This document shows positions 38,143 through 50,100 of a DNA stretch of 64,000 nucleotides, piece after piece. Made by a program: the position numbers and the translations under genes. The notes beneath the pieces were generated by a model, which was not told the DNA's origin, searched no databases, and worked only from the letters and a program-made list of their open reading frames with translations. The DNA is from Lytechinus variegatus. Its lineage: Eukaryota > Echinodermata > Echinoidea > Temnopleuroida > Toxopneustidae. Location of the stretch: positions 71,507,856-71,571,855 of the forward strand of contig NC_054740.1 of the NCBI RefSeq assembly GCF_018143015.1. The letters run 5' to 3'. Numbering within the stretch: the first letter of the stretch is position 1; each line of letters opens with the position of its first letter.

Positions 38143-41100
38143 GGTGGAGGTGGTGGTGGTGGTGGTGGTGGTAGTGGTGGAGGTGGTGGCGGCGGTGATG
38201 GTGGTTGCAAATGCTATTTTCTAGGCCAGCTCTTATTCTTTTCATGACCATGAATGCTATCAAAGCTGTTTTTAGAAACTATAGTCAATCAACATGTCAA
38301 CATTTATTGGTCAGTAAAGTCCAATATTATTTTTGAAAAATAATCTTAAAAAACAGCCCAGATATCTTCTAATTTATCATTAATGAAAATAATTACAGTG
38401 ATGAAATTTGAAGACCTAATTGCAATTGTTTTTTTTTCTTCTTTTCCTTAAGGCTCATGAAGTAGTCTCTCTTGAGATCTTAACACTATTGTTGGAGCAA
38501 GCTACCGATGACAGTGTTGAGGTAGCTGTAGGATTTCTCAAGGAAGTTGGACAAAAACTCACAGAACTTTCTCCAAGAGGAATCATGGGTAAGACAAAAC
38601 AAAAACTAACAATTGTTTATATTGAAATTATCAATTAGTAATCACTTTGTCTCTCTATATTACCTTTTAAACCACTGCATTCCTTACTAAGAGCTGCAGG
38701 CATGGAATAGTGATATTTCTTTTTGAAAAGTTAGGAAATGAGAAGCTCAAAAATATTTGTTCATTACTCATGATTTATTATGAATATTTTTATGTTTAAT
38801 ATTCACTATTAAATTTAATGTATTTTCAAAGGAAAGTAATTAAAGCTTATCAACAATCAGCTTATCAATAATTCATAGGAGTTAGACATACATGCAGATT
38901 TGGCTGATAATGAACTGAATGCCTGGCACATAGAAACATTAGTCTGCTCTCTATTACAGCAATCTTTGAGCGACTGCGTAGCATCCTTCATGAAGCCGAG
39001 ATTGAGAAGAGAGTTCAGTACATGGTGGAGGTGATCTTTGCCAATCGTAAAGATGGCTTCAAGGACTTCCCTGCGGTCATTGAAGAACTGGACCTGGTGG
39101 AAGAAGATGACCAGTACACTCATCTACTCACTCTTGAAGATGACTACAATACAGAGGATATACTCAGTAAGTTGCATAAATCCACAATTTCCATTCATCC
39201 AGACAGGGTACTGTTTTGATTCAAATGGTGAAAGTATACCTAATTATGATTGCAATAAATTGGGGAAAAATGTTATTGAACGAACCACTTTCTTTTTGCC
39301 AATGCTAAACATAGTTGGCATGCATCTTGGTTTTAGAGTGAAGAATGCAAGACACAATTTTGACATGTGTAAGAAACTGTTGCCATGGCAACAGTAATAA
39401 GTAGAATTAGTACTGAATTTGATGTACTATATTGAGATTTAGTTAAAATTATTGTTTAAACTATGATAATGACATTATTTGGGGCTAACCTCGATTAGCA
39501 TCTTGCTATTATGTTAGCTCCAATCACCAAATGTTTTGTTTATATGTGTTGTACAATTCCTTGTACCTGACAGTGATATTTGGTAATAAAATAAATTCAA
39601 TTTAATTCAATGTCAAATTACTTTATCCACATGGTAATGGGAATGGCATTTGTGTTGGTTTTGCTCACATAAGACTGACATGATTGATAGGGTGGGAGTG
39701 ATACGTCCAATTGATGTTAACACAAAACTTGTTGGTCATTTTTTACCCAGATGTTTTCAAGGCCGATCCAGAGTTTCTAGAGAATGAAGCGAAATACAAA
39801 GCAATCCGTAAAGAGATCTTAGATGAAGGCAGTGAGGACTCTGAATCAGGAAGCGAGAGCGGATCAAGCGAAGAAGATTCTGATGAGCAAGATGAAGAAG
39901 GTAAAAGATAATATTTAGTTTGGTGTTGACCTTTGGGTGTTGGTGTTGGGCCAATATTTACATCAGCAAAGCGCTTAGTTTGGAATGAAATTTTTACTGG
40001 GATGGATCTTGCAGGGTGTTGTGCTTTCAGTAATTTGAGATAAGGTGCTTGAGTTAAGGGAGGCAATCTAACTTGTGCTTACAACAGCAACACCAAATTT
40101 GAACTCACCCTTTGACATGATATCTTTGTTTGATTTGTGTGTCATATATTTGATATTTTAATGTCACAAGGCCAGCACTGACGGTATATGGAATTGCATT
40201 ATGCAGGCAAAACTGCATAGGGCATTCCACTTGTTTCAAAACTCATGCAACCAGGGTGATGCTCCCATCTGTTTTAGGTATTAACAATGAGGTGCTCAGG
40301 CACTTGTCCCTAGTGTCATGTTGTTCCATTGTACATATCCTTGTATGGGCTGCATTTCCACTAAACATACACTCACATGTACATTATTTGTAAATTTAAA
40401 ATGAGATGCCAAATGCTGACCTATTAATCCAAGAAAAAAGTGCAAAAACAATGGTTTCTTGATCTGAATTCTTTCTGTAGTTTATAACTTTAACCAAATT
40501 CCATTGCTTGAATTTGTTTGTTTGTTTTTGCATAATTTGATTAACATTTTATGGATACCCACCCCCTTCACTCTTTATCCTCTTTTGATCCCTTATATTT
40601 GCCCAACCTTATTTCTATAATATGTAGAGCAAGAGAAGATGGAGATCAAAGATAACACTGAGACAAACCTGACAGCCCTCAGACGTATCATCTACCTCAC
40701 CATCCAGTCCAGTTTGGACTTTGAAGAGTGTGCTCATAAGATGCTCAAGATGGAGTTGAAACCCGGCCAAGAGGTACCACATTCTGTTCAATTAGATAAT
40801 TCCTTAACTCTCTGCCAAGGCACTGTCTATTAAATGGGGCTTCAGAATCCTTAAAGGCAAAGTTTACCATGTAGATACATGGTCCCGATAAGAGCAGAAA
40901 AATTGAGGAAATATTTAAACGGGAATGTTTGGTTAAATCCATCAAAGAATGTGAGAGTTATGATTATGAAATTGTTTCATTTGTTATTTGTGACGTCATA
41001 TGCAAATAGTCCCCCATATACTATTTCATGTAATATAAATTTTGTAAATTCCATATTTTTGATGGAACAAGATGAATAAAGATGGAATGGGGAATGAAAT

Positions 41101-44100
41101 GTTGTGACTGATAATATTGGTTATATTATCAGACACATTATTTCATTCCCCATGAACATCACTTTCAATTTCTTGAGAAAATTGCATTAGGGGAAATCTT
41201 TATCACCCAACACATAGAGGAGCTGCTTGACTGTGACTCCATCATTATTTGATAGATTTTCATCAATTTCAAAAAATCCCCCCAACCATTGTCAATGTAT
41301 TTATTGAATAGTTTTGTTTTATTTATCCTGTTATTTCTCCTGTGATAAGTGACACACTTGATTTGATTTTTGTCTCACCTGCGAAGCAAAGCGAGACTAT
41401 AGGCGCCGCTTTTCCGACGGCTTTGACGGCGGCGGCGTCAACATCAAATCTTAACCTGAGGTTAAGTTTTTGAAATGACGTCATAACTTAAAAAGTATAT
41501 GGACCTAGTTAATAAAACTTGGCCATAATGTTAATCAAGTATTACTGAACATCCTTTTAGAGTTTCATGTCACATGACCAAGGTCAAAGGTCATTTAGGG
41601 TCAATGAACTTAGACCATGTTGGAGGAATCAACATCGAAACCTTAACCTGAGGTTAAGTTTTTGAAATGTCATCATAACTTAGAAAATATATGGACCTAG
41701 TTCATGAAACTTGGACATAAGGTTAATCAAGTATCACTGAACATCCTGCATGAGTTTCACGTCACATGACCAAGGTCAAAGGTTATTTAGGGTCAATGAA
41801 CTTTGGCCGAATTGGGGATATCTGTTGAATTCCCATCATAACTTTGAAAGTTTATGGATCTGATTCATGAAACTTGGACATAATAGTAATCAAGCATCAC
41901 TGAAAATTTTGTGCAAGTTTCAGGTCTCATGATTAAGGTCAAAGGTCATTTAGGGTCAATGAACTTTGGCCGAATCGGGGGTATCTGTTGAATTACCATC
42001 ATAACTTCGAAAGTTTATTGGTCTAGTTCATTAAACTTGGAAATTAGAGTAATCAAGTATCACTGAACATCCTGTGCGCGTTTCAGGTCACATGACCAAG
42101 GTCAAAGGTCAATGAACTTTGGCCGAATTGGGTGTATCTGTTGAATTACCATCATAACTTTGAAAGTTTATGGATGTGATTCATGAAACTTGTACATAAG
42201 AGTAATCAAGTATCACTGAACATCCTGTTCGAGTTTCAGGTCACATGATCAAGGTCAAAGGTCATGTAAGGTCAATGAACTTTGGCCATGTTGGGGTTTT
42301 TTGTTGAATAACCATCACATCTCTGTAAGTTTATTGGTCTAGTTCATTAAAAGTGGACATAAGAGTAACCATGTATCACTGAACATCTTGTGCGAGTTAG
42401 AGTAGTATTCAAAGTCAGCACTGCTGCTATATTGAACCGCGTGATGCAGGTGAGACGGCCAGAGGCATTCCACTTGTTTTAAGTTAGGTGTTTCATTTTA
42501 TGGGGCCTAAAAAATATATTTCTTTCTTTTTGTTATTATTATATTCATTACTATTATTACATTGTATGTTCTAGTGCAAGTTCCCCAGATATGATTTCTG
42601 TTTTCTTCCTTTTGCAATGCAGAAAGAAGTATGTCTGATGATACTGGATTGCTGTGCTCAACAGAGGACATATGAGAAATTCTTTGGACTTTTGGGACAG
42701 GTATGTAGATAGATTTTAATATCACTTTAAAACCAATACATCCATTTTAGACAGGTCTTTTTGTTGCTCTGCATCTCACCTTGTATGAGGAGCGTATCAT
42801 AATGGCTGTAGCATCCTAACCAAAGGTATCTATGGTTTGTTTCATTCTTCACATGGATGAGAAAGAGGTACCAGATAGAATCTAAAGCAGATTTTTATGA
42901 TTATTATTGTTATGCCATGGACAGATGAATCAGATATCAGTAGGGGAGACCGGGGTTAGTTGGAACATGGGGTAAGTTGAAACATTGTAATTTTCTTTAA
43001 CGCCTGTAAAATAAATCTATGCAATACTGCCCTCAATTTATTGCTATTGATAATACAACAGTGTTGAATTATTATTGCAATAGATTGAGGGCAGTATTGC
43101 ATAAATTTATTTTACAGGCGTTAAAGAAAATTACAATGTTCCAACTTACCCCATGTTCCAACACAGCATTTACCTACAGAATGTTCACGGATTTAGCCTA
43201 TTGAATATTTTGAGGAACGGACATAATAATATTCATATAATGAATTATATTTACTGGCAAAAGCTGTTCATATGTAGATTTTGCTCCTACCACCAAAGAT
43301 GGTTTTATAGGCATTATTGCATCTTTGATTATACTATATAGTGCAACAATTTATTATTGAAATAATGTAAAAAGATATATATGCAGACCTGATACCTTCA
43401 ACTACATGTATTTTTCTTCATTGCAGAGGTTCTGTCAGCTGAAGCAGGAGTATGTAAGGGAATATGAAGCGGTTTTTGCTGAACAGTATGAGACCTGCCA
43501 TCGCTTAGATACAAACAAATTGAGGAATGTGGCAAAGTTCTTCTCTCATCTTCTCTACACCGATGCTATCTCATGGACGGTATGTGAACGCCTCGTAAAT
43601 ATTCATTTATTTATTATATCCTATATATATTGAATCCTGCATAGTCATTGGTTCAAATACCATCATGTGACTAAATTTACTATGATATTGCGTGAGATCA
43701 GACCTCAATATATTTTTCGCTATACCAATATTCTTACGCCATTATTTAAGAAAACGGATATTTAGCTAATTTTCGCGGGCACACTGGTCGGAGAGCTTTG
43801 TCTCCCAGGCATGTCCCATGATGCGTCAGGCACTAATCTGCGTTCTGCTGAGCATGGTGGCTTAGGGAAAGTTGGTCATTCAATGCAAGTAACCATACTC
43901 TGGAAGCTCTGTGCATAGATTTTGGTTCTAATTTATTAAAAGTAGGATATAAAGCAATATATCAGGTGGTTCTATTGAAAGCATTGTGGGAATTATTCAT
44001 CCTCGGTTGAACTATTTTTCCCTCGAGGCTGGGATAAATCCCACTAAACTTTCTCAAAGCCTGAAATATTTGTATAATATAATGGCATATAATCATAATG

Positions 44101-47100
44101 ATTCATTAATTTCAAAACCTTCGTTTCTCTTTATTTTCCTTTCCATCTAAATAGAATTGTACTCTGCAAGCATACTAGTACATTTTGGAATTATTCTTCT
44201 CTGTCGTCTTCACATCTACTCGATTACAAGAATACCTGTAAATTATGAAAACTTTTTCAGGCTTCAAAATGCCATATTTGTGTTCACACCCACCTCAACC
44301 CGATAAATTCTGGTAGTTATGAGCCAGTTTAATACAAGACTCTTGGTTTCCTGTACATGATATTTATTCTTCTTGCCTTGTGTCTAAAGTTCTTGTACTT
44401 TGATTTCACTGCAAATCCTTGTGACATTGGAAAAATTCCTGTGAAAGTTGTCATAAGTTAAAAAAAACCTACTACCTTTAGGGGTTTTTTTTGCGGACAT
44501 TACTGTTAATTTGCTTATACTGGCAAATTTGTTATTATTTTCTGATCTAGGTATAATTTCCGTTCAGAAAGTACCAAATGGGTGTTAATGAGCAGTTTGT
44601 TGCAAATGACTTCCCACACAACTGGTGTACATTTCTTGCGTTAAATGGTATATTCCTACATGTACAGTTGAGGCCAAAAGTTTACATACACCAATGGAAA
44701 ACAATGAAATTTGTTCGCATGCCAAACATCGTAAAATTTACTATATCTTCAGAAATATAGATACTACCATGACAAATTTGGTATCAAATGAGAGACCATA
44801 TTAAGCTCTTTCACATATTTGGGATGTTTTTTTTATTATATTTTCAAAAATCGTTTCATAAAAATATATAAAAATCAAAGCTATGATTTATATTGCATTT
44901 TCTATCATATGTCACCACTGAACAAAATAGTGTAATCTGAAATGTTTATGTCGAAAAGTAAGTAGCGAAAATATTTAATTCTTTATTAAGTTTTTATTTT
45001 TAATTTGTCTAAAATAAGAAGATTTAGGGAGAAAAGTGACACCTAAATATTTTTCAGCTCCTGATGACAAAGCAATGTGATGAAGGGGCATGACCTACTC
45101 ATTTGTTTGATATCAAATTCATCATGATAGCACAAATATTTTATAAGATACAGTAAATTTATGATGTTTGGCAAGTGTCAAATTTTCTTTGAATTTCCTG
45201 GGTGTATGTAAACTTCTGGCCTCAACTGTGTGTGTGGCTGACCTGGCACCTTAGAACATGTTCCAGTTGTGGGTAAAGTCGTGCGTAACGATACAAACAG
45301 CTTTATGAAACACCAACCATAGATTTTTTTTCTTGTCATTGGATAGGTATAAATGCACCTTTCCTGATGGTTTTTTGTCTCACCTGCGAAGCAAAGTGAG
45401 ACTATAGGCGCCGCTTTTCCGACGGCGACGGCGGCGGCGGCGTCAACATCAAATCTTAACCTGAGGTTAAGTTTTTGAAATGACGTCATAACTTAGAAAG
45501 TATATGGACCTAGTTAATAAAACTTGGCCATAAGGTTAATCAAGTATTACTGAATATCCTATTAGAGTTTCATGTCACATGACCAAGGTCAAAGGTCATT
45601 TAGGGTCAATGAACTTAGACCATGTTGGAGGAATCAACATCGAAATCTTAACCTGAGATTAAGTTTTTGAAATGTCATCATAACTTAGAAAATATATGGA
45701 CCTAGTTCATGAAACTTGGACGTAAGGTTAATAAAGTATCACTGAACATCTTGCATGAGTTTCACGTCACATGACCAAGGTCAAAGGTCATTTAGGGTCA
45801 ATGAACTTTGGCCGAATTGGGGATATCTGTTGAATTCCCATCATAACTTTGAAAGTTTATGGATCTGATTCATGAAACTTGGACATAATAGTAATCAAGC
45901 ATCGCTGAACATTTTGTGCAAGTTTCAGGTCTCATGATTAAGGTCAAAGGTCATTTAGGGTCAATGAACTTTGGCCGAATCGGGGGTATCTGTTGAATTA
46001 CCATCATAACTTTGAAAGTTTATTGGTCTAGTTCATTAAACTTGGACATTAGAGTAATTAAGTATCACTGAACATCCTGTGAGCGTTTCAGGTCACATGA
46101 CCAAGGTCAAAGGTCAATGAACTTTGGCCGAATTGGGTGTATCTGTTGAATTACCATCATAACTTTGAAAGTTTATGGATCTGATTCATGAAACTTGTAC
46201 ATAAGAGGAATCAAGTATCACTGAACATCCTGTGCGAGTTTCAGGTCACATGATCAAGGTCAAAGGTCATGTAAGGTCAATGAACTTTGGCCATGTTGGG
46301 TTTTTTGTTGAATAACCATCATATCTCTGTAAGTTTATTGGTCTAGTTCATAAAAAGTGGACATAAGAGTAACCATGTATCACTGAACATCTTGTGTGAG
46401 TTAGAGTAGTATTCAAAGTCAGCACTGCTGCTATATTGAACCGCGTGATGCAGGTGAGACGGCCAGAGGCATTCCACTTGTTTTTCTTATTACACAGGTA
46501 ATTGATTGTATTCATCTGAATGAGGAAGAAACTACATCATCTAGTCGTATCTTCATAAAGATCCTCTTCCAAGAATTATCAGAGTACATGGGACTCCCAA
46601 AGCTTAACGATAGACTCAAAGATGCGTAAGTACATCCGGTGATCATAACCTTCAAACACCAACATCACCTTGCAGAGTGTAAAGCAAGTTGACAATGAAA
46701 AAAGAAATGAGAGCTATTTCTGGCCTTAATTGTCAGTTGACTTCATTTTGCTTTTATGAACACGCGGAATTACTATTATCAATTATTTCTTTAAAAAAAA
46801 GTCTTTGTCAAATTATTGGTCGAGACACTGTTGACATCATTGTGTACTTAGCGTCAGTTTTGGTATTATGAAAAGTGTGTGATATTCCTTTTTTTCTGTT
46901 CATTTAATTGTACTTATGTTGCTTCTGTAATAATTCTCAAACATTTAATCACTTGCATACAGGACCCTTATGCCATTCTTTGAAGGAATGTTACCTAGGA
47001 ACAACCCTGCTCATACAAGGTTCGCCATCAATTTCTTCACCACCATAGGACTTGGCGGTCTAACGTAAGTTATTCAATCTGTTATTGAGGAATTATAAAT

Positions 47101-50100
47101 TGCATATATGATTTTTGTCTTGCCTGCATAGCAGAAGTGAGAAACAGACACTGTTTATTTGATGGTTACAACTTGATCAACATCAAATTTTAAGTTTTTG
47201 AAATGCCATCAAGTGTCAGTAGTAATTTTGCATGAGTTTCAGTTCACATCTAATTCATCTAAATTCATATGTATGTGAATTTTCAGTGACTTTTGGGGAG
47301 TGGTTTTGTCCCATTCAGTCAAATGGATAAGTAATTTTCAAATTGGTTATACTTCTAACAGTAATTACATGTTTTGACTCAGTTTTGACTAATTTGGAAT
47401 GAATTTTATGTCACATCATCAAAGTTAAAGGTTATTTTAGATCAGTGAGGTTTCAAATAATAATATTAAGAATATTCCAATAGTTCTTGAAATTCATATT
47501 AAATTTCTAGAAATTCAATGCCAGATCATGTAGCAATTACTGAAGCATGGTTAAATATGATTAATAATTATATTATATTGGATGGCTATTCATGTTATAC
47601 CCGAAAAATAATCAACAAGTTTGGCTAGGATTGTATGAACTGAAGATGAGTGCAATATTTACCCTGACATGCAGAATATACAAGTAGAATGTTTCTGGTT
47701 TCTCATGAAGAAAATCAATCCGAAATAATGATAAGTTTTTATGATCTGTATTCATGAGACCATGCAGTATAACACGATATTACATAGTAAGATTGTACAT
47801 ATGCCTATGGAGAAGTCATTAGTTTTCAAAGCTTTGTGCAGTATGCCCTGATATTGCAGTGGCAAATCATGCAGTCCAAAATACTATATTATGATTTAAT
47901 TTTCCTTTATAACAGTTTTTGTCTTCTCAAGAACACCCAACTCACGGGATCCATTTCATAATACTTGTTTGTTATGATATTAAAAATCAAATCGGATCAG
48001 GCAGCAATTATTGGAGCATGATTGTGATTATTTTGTAGAGTTAACCTTCATGATTGATTATCTTTGCAGGGATAACCTTCGTGATCATCTCAAGAACTTT
48101 CAACGACAGATCATGCAGCAGCAACAGCCCTTGGAAGAGAGTGACAGCGATGAGAGTGAAAGTGAGGAAGAGGAGGAAGACAGTAGCAGTGAAGAAAGTC
48201 CAGAAGAAGACAAAAGGACGAAAAAGAAAAAGAAGAAGAGACATGAGAGTAGCAGTGAGGATAGTGAGGAAGAGGAAAGAAGGAGAAAGAAGAAGAAAAA
48301 GAAAGATAAGAAACGGAGAAGAAGGCATGAATCAACAGATAGTGGGAATGAAGATGAATCTTCAGATGAGGAATCAGAAGGTCAAAGCTCAGGTAAGAGT
48401 TTAACAGAAATTCATTTTTTTATTAGAATTTAGAATAATCAGTGTTAGATCTGAGACAAACTCATCCGAGATTAGACAAAAGAAACATATTCATGGAAGT
48501 AAAAATAATGACGCTTTTATGAATTTTTGCCAGACACAGATTTTAAATTGGAGTTGTTTATAAAATCATATTTTTTAGCAGTGCAGGGTCTAGCATGCAC
48601 TTATTTTGGACCATGTATTCAGGTATCGCGAGTTTGGTCTCAAAAGTTGCCTAAGACTTGATAAAAATGAGTCATGACAAGTTTCAGCCAAAGCGATTTA
48701 TTGCAAAAGAAAATCAAGGGGGAAGGGCCGAGTTAGCTCCCCCAATGTTTTTACACTTGAGCCAACATTTAAACAACATCTTAAATTTTGAATAAAGACA
48801 CTCCAAGTTGTTCTGTTATTTTATTTCTCACAGGAAGCTCTGCAGACAGAAGAAAAAGGAAGGAAACATCTTCAAGGCGGAGTAGAGAAGAAGATAAGCG
48901 TCGGACTAAAACAGACTCTCATCATAAAAGAGATTCAAGACACAAGAAATCTAATGAAAGACAGAGAAAGGTAGATAGTAGCAGTGAAGAGAGTGAAGAC
49001 GTTACTGATCACATTCCACAGAAAAGAAATAGACACCATGTAGAAGACAGAGATAGAGGGGGTAAAACAGGTCATGAATCAGATAGGGCTAGCCGAAGGG
49101 CAAAGGAGAAGGAAGGTGAGAGGAATAGGACAAGAAGTGACGACAAACACAGAAAAGAGGATAACAGGGAACACAGAAAAGGAGAAAGGAAAGATAATGA
49201 AGATCGGAGAAGACATACTAGGGAAGTAGATGAAAGAAACAGTGGTGAAGAACAGTCTGATAGGAGAAAAGAAAAACTAAGAAGGGAAGATGATAAAAAG
49301 GAAAGAAGAAGTAAGGAAAAGAGGAGAGATAGAGCTGATAGCGATGAAGAACTAGCAGCGAGGTTAAGAGAGCAGTTGAGGAGGGAGGATGAGAGAGTTG
49401 AAAGAAAGAATAAGGAAAAGAGGAGACATCAAGAGGATAGTGATGAAGATGTAGACACAAGAATGAGAGAACGGCTTAGGAAAGGAGAGAGAGAAGAAAG
49501 AAGGAATAAGAAGGATCGAAATGAAGATAGTGACAAAGAACTAGCCATGAGAATGAGAGAACGAATGAATGAGAAAAGGGAAAGGAGAAGCAAGGAAAAG
49601 AAGAGAAATGTAGATGATAGTGATGAAGAATTAGCAAGAAGAAATAAAGAAGAGGAAAGGAAGGAAAGGAGAAAACGAGAGGAAAGTGACGATGGTGAGG
49701 AAGTCAGAAGAAAAGAGGAAAGTAGAGTTAGAAGGAATAAACATGCTATGGAAGATAACGAGTCTGAAGGAGGTAGAAGAAAGCATGATAAAGATAAGAG
49801 AGACAGAAGAGAAGAAAAGAGAGATAGGCGTGAACAGCAGAGGGAAGAGAGTGAGGAGGAAGAAAATGGGAGACAGAGACGAGGAAAGGATGAGAGACAA
49901 AGGCCGAGGGAAGAAAATCAAAGAAGAGAGAGGGATGTGGAAAGAAGGAGAGAACAAGAAGAGGATATAAACTCTGATGGTAAACGCAACAAGGGAAAAG
50001 AAAAGAAGAGTAAGAAGAATGAAAGGAGAGGAAGGGAAGAGGACTCGTCTTCTGATGAACGTATGGAATGGTCGAGAGATAAGGAGGAGAAGAAGAGAAG

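Noticed and set aside
37796-38263. Asp/Gly-, His- and Met/Val-rich open frames around 38 kb
   Set aside because: They are read-through of the (GAT)n/(GGT)n tract. Exon 9 ends at 37906 with a good donor.
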